Shown here: positions 42,293 through 50,725 of the stretch, piece by piece
Layout of the letters: the number at the start of each line of letters is the position of its first letter
Numbering within the stretch: the first letter of the stretch is position 1
Assembly: GCA_934457415.1 (NCBI GenBank)
Contig: CAKSHM010000001.1
Span: forward strand, 124,001 to 188,000
Source of the DNA: an uncultured Eubacteriales bacterium
GTDB taxonomy: Bacteria; Bacillota; Clostridia; Oscillospirales; Acutalibacteraceae
DNA: 64,000 bases
Direction of reading: 5' to 3'
Program-made: the position numbers and the translations under genes
Notes under the pieces: generated by a model
Seen by the model: only the letters and a program-made list of their open reading frames with translations
What the model was told of the DNA's origin: nothing
The model's database searches: none

Positions 42293-43663
42293 TCTTTCGT
42301 TTAATGTTTTATAAATCTTTTGCTCTTTAACGCTGATATATGCCGGCCTTATAATTTTGCCGTTTGACTGAATTTCTTCAATTCTGTGAGCGCTCCAGCC
42401 CGTTATTCTTGAAATTGCGAAAATCGGAGTGAACAGCTCATAGGGCAGACCGAGAATTTTATAAACAAGTCCGGAATAAAAATCCACATTTGGGCTGACG
42501 CCCTTATAAATCTTTCTTTTTTCGGCAATTATTTCGGGCGCGAATTTTGCAACCTTGCTGTAAAGATTATATTCGCTTTCAAATCCGTTTTCAAGGCTTA
42601 GCTTTTTCACACACCTGTGAAGAACCTGAGATCTTGGATCTGAAACAGAATAAACGGCATGTCCCATTCCGTAAATCAGACCCTTGCAGTCAAATGCTTT
42701 TTTATCAAGAAGATCGCAAAGATACTGTCTGATCTGAGCATCGTTTTCAATATCGATATTTTTGTGCATATCATCAAACATTTTTGCAACCTTGATATTG
42801 GCTCCGCCGTGTCTGGGACCTTTAAGAGAACCAAGCGCCGCAGAAACCGCGGAATATGTGTCCGTCCCGGAAGAAGTTACAACATGGGTCGTAAAAGAAG
42901 AGTTGTTGCCGCCGCCGTGCTCTGCGTGAAGAACAAGCGCGAGGTCAAGAATTTTTGCCTCGGTGTCGGAAAATTTTCCATCATCTCTTAACATATAAAG
43001 TATATTCTGCGATGTTGTATATTCGGGCTTCGGAAGCTTTATAAAAAGATTTTTACCCAGATGATAATGGCGGTAGGCATTATAGCTGTAAACCGCAAGC
43101 AGGGGAAATACGGAAATTAAAAAGAGCGCCTGTCTTAAAACATTTTCCACTGTTGTATCGTCCGCATTTTCATCATAAGCATAAAGAGCAAGAACACACC
43201 TTGAAAGCATATTCATCATATCCTTGCCCGAAGCTTTTAAAATCATATCCCTGACAAAGGAATCGGGAAGAGTTCTTAAGGCTGTTAAAACATTGCTGAA
43301 TTCTTCAAGCTCATTAGGGTTTGGAAGCTTTGAAAATAAAAGGAGATAGGCGGTTTCCTCAAAGCCGAATCTTTCATCCTTCATAAATCCGGAAACCAGC
43401 TCTTTTACATCATATCCTCTGTATCTGAGAATTCCTTCGCAGGGTCTTGTTGTTCCGTCAGGAAGCTTTTCCTTTGATTTTATTTCAGAAATTTCCGTAA
43501 GTCCGGTTACAACACCGTTTCCGTTCAAATCTCTAAGTCCGCGCATAACATTATGCTCAGGGTACATTTCGGGCTGTATACCGTAAGCAAGATTTGAAAT
43601 CCGTGCATTTTTTTCAATATACTCAAGCAGCTCGGGCTTTAAATGATTCAATACTATCACCAC
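42290..43663 (-). CDS. gltA: Citrate synthase (type II-like, long form)
   Basis: 457 residues if started at GTG 43663; the TTG at 43651 with GGTGA upstream is an alternative. The catalytic His blocks LHAEHGGGNNSSF and GMGHAVY, with the late Asp block NVDFYSGLVY, are complete. GAANIKV-type small-molecule loops appear as GGANIKVAKM. It condenses acetyl-CoA and oxaloacetate. No other TCA gene is nearby, consistent with use for glutamate synthesis in an anaerobe. Confidence 0.92.
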   Translation of the reverse strand: MVIVLNHLKPELLEYIEKNARISNLAYGIQPEMYPEHNVMRGLRDLNGNGVVTGLTEISEIKSKEKLPDGTTRPCEGILRYRGYDVKELVSGFMKDERFGFEETAYLLLFSKLPNPNELEEFSNVLTALRTLPDSFVRDMILKASGKDMMNMLSRCVLALYAYDENADDTTVENVLRQALFLISVFPLLAVYSYNAYRHYHLGKNLFIKLPKPEYTTSQNILYMLRDDGKFSDTEAKILDLALVLHAEHGGGNNSSFTTHVVTSSGTDTYSAVSAALGSLKGPRHGGANIKVAKMFDDMHKNIDIENDAQIRQYLCDLLDKKAFDCKGLIYGMGHAVYSVSDPRSQVLHRCVKKLSLENGFESEYNLYSKVAKFAPEIIAEKRKIYKGVSPNVDFYSGLVYKILGLPYELFTPIFAISRITGWSAHRIEEIQSNGKIIRPAYISVKEQKIYKTLNER

Positions 43664-43746
43664 ATCTTTCCTACTTATTTAAATACATTATAATAGATAA
43701 GACTTGAGATATGGTGAAAAAAATGTAAACTTTTCTTTTTTTGAGA

Positions 43747-43775
43747 TTGACAGCAAAAGATGTTTATTATAAAAT
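43747..43775 (+). promoter_or_regulatory. Sigma-A promoter of rpe
   Basis: TTGACA, 17-base spacer, TAAAAT; 23 bases before the start codon. Confidence 0.7.
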
Positions 43776-43797
43776 GATTAAGAAAGGGATTGGTTTT

Positions 43798-44442
43798 ATG
43801 ACAAAAATTTCTCCTTCTGTTCTGACTGCGGATTTTTTAACTTTGACTGATTATTTAAAAAAATTTGAAGAATGCGGAGTGGATATGGTCCACCTTGATG
43901 TAATGGACGGCCATTTTGTTCCGAATATATCTTTCGGTGTTCCTGTAATAAAATCCATAAGGGAACATACTTCGCTTCCCTTGGATATTCATTTGATGAT
44001 TGACCGTCCTGACAGATATATTGAGGACTTTGCAAAATATGCCGATTATCTAAGCTTTCATTTTGAGGCGGGTTCGGATAACGGGGAACTGCTCAAAAAA
44101 ATAAAAAATCTCGGCTGTAAAGCATGTATTACAATTAAGCCCAAAACGCCTGCGGAGGCTGTTTTCGGACTTTTGGACTATTGTGATATGGTGCTTGTTA
44201 TGTCGGTTGAACCCGGGTTCGGAGGACAGAAATTTATGCCGCAGGCTCTTAGTAAGCTTGAAGCGCTTAAAAACGAAATAAATAAAAGAAATTTAAATAT
44301 CGAGCTTGAGGTTGACGGAGGAATCAATGCCGAAACCGCATCTCTTGCTGTCAATGCCGGGGCGACTGTGCTTGTTGCCGGAAGCTATATTTTTAATTCT
44401 TCGGATTTAAAAAGGACGGTAGATGAAATTAAATCTCTTTAA
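43798..44442 (+). CDS. rpe: Ribulose-phosphate 3-epimerase
   Basis: 214 residues from ATG 43798 (AAAGGGAT upstream). The metal-binding motif VHLDVMDGHFVPN and the phosphate loops VSVEPGFGGQKF and EVDGGIN are complete. It interconverts ribulose-5-P and xylulose-5-P. The 3' end overlaps the convergent MecA-like gene by 14 bases, so antisense transcription is likely there. Confidence 0.96.
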   Translation: MTKISPSVLTADFLTLTDYLKKFEECGVDMVHLDVMDGHFVPNISFGVPVIKSIREHTSLPLDIHLMIDRPDRYIEDFAKYADYLSFHFEAGSDNGELLKKIKNLGCKACITIKPKTPAEAVFGLLDYCDMVLVMSVEPGFGGQKFMPQALSKLEALKNEINKRNLNIELEVDGGINAETASLAVNAGATVLVAGSYIFNSSDLKRTVDEIKSL

Positions 44443-44959
44443 AATTGTTTTTAATTCTGTCAACAGCATTGTTTTTGCAAATCAGCGTACCGTATTCTTT
44501 TACGGCGGCGCTGATTTTTTTATCTTTAATGACCGCTTTGCAGAATTCCTTTGAAAAGGTTACAATATTTTTGCTTAGCTTTGAGGGCAGGAAAAGAATA
44601 TAATCGTTTTTAAATTTGTAAAGCTCGCTTTGCATAGGCTCTGTTTTTAAACAACTGCAGAAAAATATCAGGTTTTCGAAGCTTTTAAAAATAAGTAATA
44701 ATTCGTTTTCTTTTCTTATAACACTTGAAGAAAGGGAAATTATGCAGCCGCTGTCGGTTTTGCTCATTTCGAAAAAAATTTTATTCCCGAGCTTTTTAAG
44801 GAACCTTTCCGGTACCGCCTTTTTCAGTATGCGGTTTATGCTTTCAATCGTTTGAGCATTGTTTTCGCTGATATTGCCGTATCCTCCGAAATATTCTTTG
44901 ACTTCCGAATCGGAAACGAGAATTTTTATCTTGCCGCATGTCGGATATAAAAGTTTCAT
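44429..44959 (-). CDS. MecA-like adaptor protein (putative)
   Basis: 176 residues from ATG 44959 (AAGGAG five bases upstream). The two-part layout fits MecA: an N-terminal domain (KIKILVSDSEV to about residue 50), a variable linker, and a C-terminal domain with FENLIFFC, SELYKFKNDYILFL and EYGTLICKNNAVDRI, which parallel the MecA C-domain. MecA delivers substrates to ClpC. The match is weak at sequence level, so this is a tentative call. Confidence 0.55.
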   Translation of the reverse strand: MKLLYPTCGKIKILVSDSEVKEYFGGYGNISENNAQTIESINRILKKAVPERFLKKLGNKIFFEMSKTDSGCIISLSSSVIRKENELLLIFKSFENLIFFCSCLKTEPMQSELYKFKNDYILFLPSKLSKNIVTFSKEFCKAVIKDKKISAAVKEYGTLICKNNAVDRIKNNFKEI

Positions 44960-44977
44960 AAAAGCTCCTTGTAAAAA

Positions 44978-45010
44978 ACGCAGAGCCCTGCTCTTGGCAG
45001 AGCTCCGCAA
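44978..45010 (-). terminator. Minus-strand terminator after the Cys-rich gene
   Basis: GCGGAGCTCTGC / GCAGGGCTCTGC pairs fully, with two G-U pairs, only on the minus strand and is followed by GTTTTTT. It sits before the MecA-like RBS. Confidence 0.7.
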
Positions 45011-45020
45011 AATTCACTGC

Positions 45021-45836
45021 TTAATCGCCGTTCTGACAGCCGCAGCCGCCTCTGACATTGCAAGGTCTCGGCGGAAAGAAATCATCGGTAGGGAACTTGA
45101 TCTTTCTGAAAACATCGCAGGGCTGATCCGTTGAATCCTCGCACTGCTTTTCGGGAATGCAGAAATCATATACGGGAATGAGCATCTGGACATTTCTTAC
45201 AAGCTGAACGATTGTGAAAAGTCCGAGTGTGGCAAATAATGCAGGTGTTCCTGTCGGTAAGTTTGTTTCAAGCGGAGTTCCGAAATAGTTTATAATGCTT
45301 TGCGGGAAATAACGGACATTTTCATAGGTGTCGGAAATCTGACCGAGCCTTGCACTTAACGATACAGGTTCTACGCATTGAACAACGCATTTTGGATTAT
45401 TTGAGGTTGAAAGTGCCTGAGAATCACATCCTGTGTTATCGGAAAGCGCGCTTGAATAAACCTTGACATTTCCTTCGCTGCCGAAAAGAATTACCTTTTT
45501 GCTGAAGGCTGTGATTCCCTGAACCTCGGTGGGGCAGGTGTTCGGAGCGGTGAAACAGTCTATTGTCATAAGGAAAAAGAATGTCATATCACAGGAATAA
45601 AAACCTTTGTTGAAATTAACCGGTTCAACATCTATATAAACATTAAGTACTTCTGCGTTTTTAAGCCTTACGCTTACCGCCTGATTGATAATTGTCTGAG
45701 TTTCGGCAGTGAAGAAACAGCGCAGATCTTCGAGACAGTCACGGTCGCAACAGGAATCGTAAACTCTTCCGACATCTACACATACCGCTTCTTTAAAGCT
45801 GCCGACTTCGTTTGCGGTGGTTTTATTGTCAGCCAT
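45021..45836 (-). CDS. Cysteine-rich conserved protein of unknown function
   Basis: 271 residues with about 18 cysteines, starting with a good RBS (AGGAGG). The N-terminal motif VYDSCCDRDCLEDLRCFF (about 25-42) is followed by a beta-rich middle, one hydrophobic stretch near residue 200, and a C-terminal cysteine cluster ending RGGCGCQNGD. I recognise the KVYDSC-DRDCLEDLR pattern as recurring in Clostridia but know of no assigned function. The Cys pattern and lack of signal peptide would suit a spore coat protein; that is inference. Confidence 0.55.
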   Translation of the reverse strand: MADNKTTANEVGSFKEAVCVDVGRVYDSCCDRDCLEDLRCFFTAETQTIINQAVSVRLKNAEVLNVYIDVEPVNFNKGFYSCDMTFFFLMTIDCFTAPNTCPTEVQGITAFSKKVILFGSEGNVKVYSSALSDNTGCDSQALSTSNNPKCVVQCVEPVSLSARLGQISDTYENVRYFPQSIINYFGTPLETNLPTGTPALFATLGLFTIVQLVRNVQMLIPVYDFCIPEKQCEDSTDQPCDVFRKIKFPTDDFFPPRPCNVRGGCGCQNGD

Positions 45837-45885
45837 AAAAATATTCCTCCTGAAAGTTATTGAAGACAGACTTCAATATATATTA

Positions 45886-45926
45886 TGAAAAAACACGCAG
45901 TATGTTAAAAGAACATACTGCGTGTG
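45886..45926 (-). terminator. Terminator of the first amino-acid ABC operon
   Basis: CACGCAGTATGTT / AACATACTGCGTG, 13-bp arms, with a T-run on the minus strand. Confidence 0.85.
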
Positions 45927-45941
45927 AAAAATATCGGAAAT

Positions 45942-46685
45942 TTATAGAACCTTGCTTAAGAAATCCTTGAGTCTTGCGCTTTTCGGGTTGGAAAACAGCT
46001 CTTCGGGAGAGCCCTCTTCGCAGATAATACCTTCGTCAATAAATAAAACTCTGTCTGCAACCTCTCTTGCAAAGCCCATTTCGTGGGTTACTATAACCAT
46101 TGTCATTCCGCTTTGTGCGAGGTCTTTCATAACACTTAAAACCTCGCCTACCATTTCAGGGTCTAGTGCAGAGGTCGGCTCGTCAAAAAGCATAACATCG
46201 GGATTCATAGCAAGCGCACGGACTATTGCAACGCGCTGCTTTTGTCCGCCCGAAAGCTGAGACGGGTATGCGTCAGCCCTGTCCTTAAGACCTACCTTGT
46301 CAAGGAGCTTAAGCGCATTCTTTTCTGCGTCCTGCTTTGACAATCCGAGAAGCTTAACAGGAGCGATTGACATGTTTTTAAGAATATTCATGTGGGGGAA
46401 AAGGTTGAACTGCTGAAAAACCATTCCCATTTTTCTGCGGTGGAGATTTATATTTACCTTCGGGTCGGTTATATCGGTGCCCTCAAAATAAATATTTCCG
46501 CCTGTCGGCATTTCAAGAAGATTAAGTGTGCGTAAAAATGTTGATTTGCCCGAACCTGACGGTCCGATAACAACTACAACCTCTCCTTTTTTTATATCGG
46601 TTGTTATTCCCTTTAAAACTTCGATATCGCCGAAGGATTTTTTTAAATCCTTTACTTTAATAAGTACATTGTTATCAGCGGTCAC
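45942..46685 (-). CDS. Polar amino-acid ABC transporter ATP-binding protein
   Basis: 247 residues from GTG 46685, which has AAAGGAGG ten bases upstream and overlaps the permease end by 11 bases. Walker A GPSGSGKST, signature LSGGQKQR, Walker B VMLFDEPTSALD and the H-loop VTHEM are complete. The GlnQ/HisP type drives uptake of polar amino acids. Last gene of the operon. Confidence 0.93.
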   Translation of the reverse strand: MTADNNVLIKVKDLKKSFGDIEVLKGITTDIKKGEVVVVIGPSGSGKSTFLRTLNLLEMPTGGNIYFEGTDITDPKVNINLHRRKMGMVFQQFNLFPHMNILKNMSIAPVKLLGLSKQDAEKNALKLLDKVGLKDRADAYPSQLSGGQKQRVAIVRALAMNPDVMLFDEPTSALDPEMVGEVLSVMKDLAQSGMTMVIVTHEMGFAREVADRVLFIDEGIICEEGSPEELFSNPKSARLKDFLSKVL

Positions 46686-47460
46686 TCTTACGCAGCCTCC
46701 TTTCAAATATTCCGAGCAGCTTGGTTAAAATGATAACTATTACAAGGTATATGACTGCAAGACTGACATAAGGAACATAAGCCTGATATGTCTTGCTGAC
46801 TATGTTCTGAGCCTGTTTTGTTACATCTCTGAGCGCTATAACCGAAACAAGCGAGGTATCCTTTAATAGGGTAATCATTTCGTTTCCGAGAGCAGGGAGA
46901 ATGTTTTTTATAGCCTGCGGAATAACTATGTACCACATGGTCTGAATATAGTTAAAGCCTAAGCTTCTTCCTGCTTCTGTCTGACCGACAGCAACCGACA
47001 TAAGACCCGAACGTGCAATTTCGGCAACATAAGCGCCGGAGTTTATTCCGAGAGTGATAATTCCGCATAAAATCATTCCGGCGTCGGATTTCGGTACCAT
47101 AATTACAAATCCCATTATAAGCAGCTGAACCATCATAGGAGTTCCTCGGATAACGGTAAGATAAAGCTGGCACAGCCAGTTTATAAAATTAAGGCCTATA
47201 TGCTTTTTATTTGAATTAGAGGAAACAGTGTCATGTGTTGTTCTGATGATAGCTACAATCAGACCTAATATAATTCCTAAAAATAACGCGCCTATTGTTA
47301 CTATAAAAGTAACCTTAAGACCGTTTGTGAAAAATTTCCACCTGTTCTGGTATACAAATGTCTGATACAGCTGAAAAAATAATTGCTGAAGTCCTTCGGG
47401 AAGATGCGTAAGCCAAGAAGGCGCGCTTGCAATCCAGTCGGCAAAATTCAATACTGTCAA
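46675..47460 (-). CDS. Polar amino-acid ABC transporter permease
   Basis: 261 residues. A hydrophilic N-terminus, then five to six membrane segments. The EAA loop is VAVGQTEAGRSLGFNYIQTMWYI region, with the coupling signature RGTPMMVQLL earlier, typical of the His/Glu/Gln/Arg permease family. It pairs with the adjacent ATPase and binding protein. Confidence 0.92.
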   Translation of the reverse strand: MTVLNFADWIASAPSWLTHLPEGLQQLFFQLYQTFVYQNRWKFFTNGLKVTFIVTIGALFLGIILGLIVAIIRTTHDTVSSNSNKKHIGLNFINWLCQLYLTVIRGTPMMVQLLIMGFVIMVPKSDAGMILCGIITLGINSGAYVAEIARSGLMSVAVGQTEAGRSLGFNYIQTMWYIVIPQAIKNILPALGNEMITLLKDTSLVSVIALRDVTKQAQNIVSKTYQAYVPYVSLAVIYLVIVIILTKLLGIFERRLRKSDR

Positions 47461-47488
47461 TTTTTTCTTCCTTTCTTAAAATACAGGT

Positions 47489-47516
47489 TTAAGGGCGGTT
47501 AAACAGCCGCCCTTAA
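47489..47516 (-). promoter_or_regulatory. Intercistronic hairpin between binding protein and permease genes
   Basis: TTAAGGGCGG / CCGCCCTTAA, 10-bp arms with an 8-base loop and no strong T-run, so it is likely a leaky terminator or mRNA-stability element that raises binding protein over permease. Confidence 0.5.
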
Positions 47517-47534
47517 AACTATTCCTATTTAAAA

Positions 47535-48311
47535 TTATTCGGCTTTTATGTATTTGCCTACGATTTTATCAACGGTGCCGTCTTCCTTGAGCTCTTTAAG
47601 GGCATTGTTTACCTTCTTAAGAAGCTCGTCATTGTCCTTGGAGATTGCTATAGCGTAGTCCTCGGTAACATACTCGGTGTCAAGAATTTTAAGACCGGAG
47701 TTAGCGGCAACATAGTTCTTAGCAGGCTCGTTATCAATTACAACGCAGTCAACCTGACCGTTAGCAAGAGCGGCGACAGCAAGAGAGCCGTTAGAAAACT
47801 GCTTAACATTTTCCTCGCCGAAATCCTCTGAGCAGTAAGTGTCGCTGGTGGTTCCTGCCTGAACGCCTATCTTTTTGCCCTTAAGGTCGTCAACAGTTTT
47901 AATTTCGGAGTTTTCCTTAACGATTACTACCTGAACGCCTGTTGAATAGCTGTCAGAGAAGTTAACCGACTGCTTTCTTTCGTCTGTAACAGTCATACCT
48001 GCAAGAGCAAGGTCGATTGATTTTGCTTTAACGGCGGGGATAAGTGATTCAAATTCCATATCCTTAATTTCAAGTTTCATTCCGAGCTTATCTGCGATTG
48101 CCTGAGCAATTTCAGCGTCGATACCGACTATTTTGCCGTTATCGTCAACATACTCATAAGGAGGGAAGGAAGCATTTGTTCCCATGGTGAGTGTTCCGGC
48201 TTTGCACGATGATTTGATTGAATCAGAATCCTTTGATGAGCCGCAGGCTGCAAGAGCAACTACGAGTGCAGCGGATAAAATTATCGCTGCGATTTTCTTT
48301 AAGTTTTTCAT
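47535..48311 (-). CDS. Polar amino-acid ABC transporter substrate-binding lipoprotein
   Basis: 258 residues. A lipoprotein signal (LVVALAACGSS, Cys at about 23) anchors it outside the membrane. The SBP_bac_3 start MGTNASFPPYEY with VGIDAEIAQAIA, and GKKIGVQAGTTSDTY, point to polar amino acids. The substrate is unspecified. First gene of the operon. Confidence 0.93.
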   Translation of the reverse strand: MKNLKKIAAIILSAALVVALAACGSSKDSDSIKSSCKAGTLTMGTNASFPPYEYVDDNGKIVGIDAEIAQAIADKLGMKLEIKDMEFESLIPAVKAKSIDLALAGMTVTDERKQSVNFSDSYSTGVQVVIVKENSEIKTVDDLKGKKIGVQAGTTSDTYCSEDFGEENVKQFSNGSLAVAALANGQVDCVVIDNEPAKNYVAANSGLKILDTEYVTEDYAIAISKDNDELLKKVNNALKELKEDGTVDKIVGKYIKAE

Positions 48312-48376
48312 TTTTGTTTCCTCTTTCTTTAATCTGGTTTTGCGGTGTTTTCCGCGTGTTTAAATTTGATGTTTGT

Positions 48377-48405
48377 ATTATAGCACCGCTTATGCAGAAT
48401 GTCAA
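48377..48405 (-). promoter_or_regulatory. Consensus promoter of the first amino-acid ABC operon
   Basis: On the minus strand TTGACA (48400-48405), 17-base spacer, TATAAT (48377-48382). Upstream lies a cluster of ATATGCA motifs. Confidence 0.85.
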
Positions 48406-48406
48406 G

Positions 48407-48583
48407 CATAATTATGAATAAATTATTCACAAACATGCATATTTAATCATTTTATATTATATAAAAAATGCACAAATAAGGCTAAAATGAGCTTAATTTG
48501 CGCATAATATGCAGAAACGATATGAAATAATATGCAAAATATGCAATAAAATATGCATATAAATCGGTTGCGATTTATATGCA
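48407..48583. promoter_or_regulatory. AT-rich region with clustered ATATGCA motifs
   Basis: Direct ATATGCA copies begin at 48507, 48530, 48539, 48551 and 48577, and TGCATAT occurs near 48437. TGAATAAATTATTCA (about 48414-48428) is a 15-base palindrome near the promoter. The motif resembles half of an ARG box (TGNATWWWWATNCA). The region has no ORF with an RBS. Confidence 0.4.
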
Positions 48584-48584
48584 C
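48555..48584 (-). terminator. AT-rich hairpin after the DUF4363 gene
   Basis: TGCATATAAATCG / CGATTTATATGCA, 13-bp perfect arms with a 4-base loop, followed on the minus strand by TATTTTATT. Probably ends the DUF421-DUF4363 transcript but also contains two ATATGCA motifs. Confidence 0.5.
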
Positions 48585-48591
48585 GGTATAT

Positions 48592-48966
48592 TTAAAAAAA
48601 GGTACTCATAGTCAAGTCCTGTTCTTTTATTATTGCATCAAGCAAAACCTTTATTTGAGTACATTCCTCTTCAAATTCATCCTTGCTTTCGGTATAGCTT
48701 TTAAGAGTCTGGATTTTATCGCTCACTTCTTCAAGCTTGCCTCGGTTTACAAAAAGAGAAAGGGTTCTGCAGCGGTCGTCCCATTTTTTATTTAATTTCT
48801 TTATTGCGTTATCGGTCTCGTCCTTGTCCTTTTTATCCACTGTGCTTAAGGCATAGCTTAAATCGTTCTTTGTCGCGTTTCCGAGTTCCTTGACCTTTAC
48901 ATGTGAGAATATACATATAAATATAAGGAAAAAAGTAAGAATAACGGCAGGTATAAGTCTCTTCAT
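48592..48966 (-). CDS. DUF4363 family protein
   Basis: 124 residues: one N-terminal membrane or signal segment (4-22) and then a long helical, charged domain (about 30-120). DUF4363 proteins are small, uncharacterised and usually encoded after a DUF421 gene, as here; the pair is common in spore formers. The start codon shares one base with the DUF421 stop. Confidence 0.75.
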   Translation of the reverse strand: MKRLIPAVILTFFLIFICIFSHVKVKELGNATKNDLSYALSTVDKKDKDETDNAIKKLNKKWDDRCRTLSLFVNRGKLEEVSDKIQTLKSYTESKDEFEEECTQIKVLLDAIIKEQDLTMSTFF

Positions 48967-49643
48967 TATAATCCCGCCTCTCTTTTAACGATATTTTCGG
49001 TACCGTTTCGGTCAAGCGTCATTAAAAATACATTTTCAGGCGTCAGCTTTTTCTTTTTAAGTCTGTCAGTAATATTTTTATTGCTTATTTCCAAAGCCTT
49101 AAGCGATTCCTTTACGATTTTTCCGTCTGTTATAACAGGAAGAGGCAAGGCGTCTGCCTCAGTTTTAATGCCGGCTTCCTTTTTGGTGACGGGCTGTTCG
49201 TCGTTTTTAAGAAGTACGCTCAGCTCGCCGTTTACCTCTAAAACGGCAAAAGCAACCTGTGAAATATCGAAAACTTCCTGACCTCTTAAAAGCTCTACAA
49301 GGTCTAAAACCGTCATTCTTACATCCTGCATTGCCTTTTGGTCTACGGCGCCGTTTTTAATTATCACTACCGACTGGCCGTTAATAATTTTTCTTACAAA
49401 AAAACTTTTAAGCGATGCTACGGAAACAAGTATTTCAATTATAACAAGAAATACTATTGCCGATATTCCGCTTAAAATCGGCTGATCCATATCCTGCAGC
49501 GGAATTGCCGCAAGCTCGGAAATAAGGAGTGTGACAACGAGCTCGTTAGGCTGCATATCTCCGATTTGCCTTTTTCCCATAAGGCGGATCGCAATCGTTA
49601 TTACGAGATAAAAAAACAGTGTTCTTATAAGTGCGGTAAACAT
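48966..49643 (-). CDS. DUF421 (YetF-type) membrane protein
   Basis: 225 residues. Three N-terminal membrane helices (about 5-80) precede a cytosolic domain with the conserved KRQIGDMQPNELVVTLLISE start and GQSVVIIKNG, TVLDLVELLRGQ. YetF-type proteins occur in spore membranes; activity unknown. It makes an operon with DUF4363. Confidence 0.85.
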   Translation of the reverse strand: MFTALIRTLFFYLVITIAIRLMGKRQIGDMQPNELVVTLLISELAAIPLQDMDQPILSGISAIVFLVIIEILVSVASLKSFFVRKIINGQSVVIIKNGAVDQKAMQDVRMTVLDLVELLRGQEVFDISQVAFAVLEVNGELSVLLKNDEQPVTKKEAGIKTEADALPLPVITDGKIVKESLKALEISNKNITDRLKKKKLTPENVFLMTLDRNGTENIVKREAGL

Positions 49644-49710
49644 AAAATATCTCCGTTTCCTTTAAAAATGATTTATTTTATTATTGCACTTATTTTATTT
49701 ATTATTTATA

Positions 49711-50583
49711 TTATAAAAGAATATCGTCGGAGTTTCTGTATTTTGACGGTGTAGTTCCGGTAGCCTTTTTAAAGGCTTTGTTGAAATTGGCGGTATTATT
49801 AAAGCCGCAGGCAAGGGCAATGTCAAGAATGTTCTGCTCGTTTTTTTCTTTTAGCAAAAATATTGCATTATCTATTCTTCTGGAATTATAATAATCCCAA
49901 AGCGTTATTCCGCTGACATTATGGAACAGTGCCGAGAAATAATTCGGACTCATTCCCGAAAGCTCGGAAAGCTTTTCAAGGCTCATAGGCTCGCTTAAAT
50001 GCGAATCTATATATTTAATGGCATTTCTTATGCAGTTAAATCTGTCTTTTTTCAGACTTACGGTATCTTTTGAATACCCGTGGTCCCTTATAAGTGTAAT
50101 CAGCATTAAGTTGAGAAGTGATTTTATTTTAAGCCGGTATTCTTTATTTCTGTTTTTAAATTCCTCGGTTATTTCGCAAATAATCCGAGTCAGATTATCC
50201 GCCTTGCCGCAGGGAATACGGTTATCAAAATTTTTGTTATGGGAAAAACAGAAGTTAATGTTTTCATCTGTAAGACTGTCATAGCTTCTGCCCCAGAGGC
50301 AGCGGGGCTCAAAATGCAGATTTGTCATTTTAAGTCCGCCGTTTTCGACATTTGTCACGCAATGCTGCTCGTTGCTTGCAATGATAAATATTTCTCCCTT
50401 TTTGATTTTATGTTCTTTTCCGTTTATAAGATAGGTTCCTGTGCCTTCATTTATAAGCGTGATTTCAAATCTTATATGACTGTGAAGTCTTGTTCCTCTT
50501 TTGCCCGCCGGAATGGAGACTTCCCATGCCCTGATAAGAATATTACCGTCTGAACCCTTTATTTCTCCGAATTCGTTTATCAT
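49711..50583 (-). CDS. AraC family transcriptional regulator
   Basis: 290 residues. The N-terminal cupin (about 10-90, RLHSHIRFEITLI) should bind a sugar or sugar acid. The C-terminal double helix-turn-helix (about 188-288) includes LEKLSELSGMSPNYFSALFH and ILDIALACGFNNTANFNKAFKK. It is divergent from the dehydratase gene at 50726, and the direct repeats in the gap are plausible operators, so it most likely controls that cluster. Confidence 0.9.
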   Translation of the reverse strand: MINEFGEIKGSDGNILIRAWEVSIPAGKRGTRLHSHIRFEITLINEGTGTYLINGKEHKIKKGEIFIIASNEQHCVTNVENGGLKMTNLHFEPRCLWGRSYDSLTDENINFCFSHNKNFDNRIPCGKADNLTRIICEITEEFKNRNKEYRLKIKSLLNLMLITLIRDHGYSKDTVSLKKDRFNCIRNAIKYIDSHLSEPMSLEKLSELSGMSPNYFSALFHNVSGITLWDYYNSRRIDNAIFLLKEKNEQNILDIALACGFNNTANFNKAFKKATGTTPSKYRNSDDILL

Positions 50584-50601
50584 TGCCTTACCTCAAAATC
50601 G

Positions 50602-50632
50602 TAATATAGTTTGTAAAGTTGATAATATAGTT
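50602..50632. promoter_or_regulatory. Candidate AraC-type operator: two direct repeats 21 bp apart
   Basis: TAATATAGTT at 50602-50611 and again at 50623-50632. A 21-base period equals two helical turns, as for AraC-family half-sites. It lies between the regulator and the dehydratase genes. Confidence 0.5.
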
Positions 50633-50725
50633 GATGAAAACAACAGCTGAATTTATTAAAATACATGTAGATTGTAACATTTAATTTTTTATAAGTCAAT
50701 CGTAATTTATTTTGGAGGAAAAATC

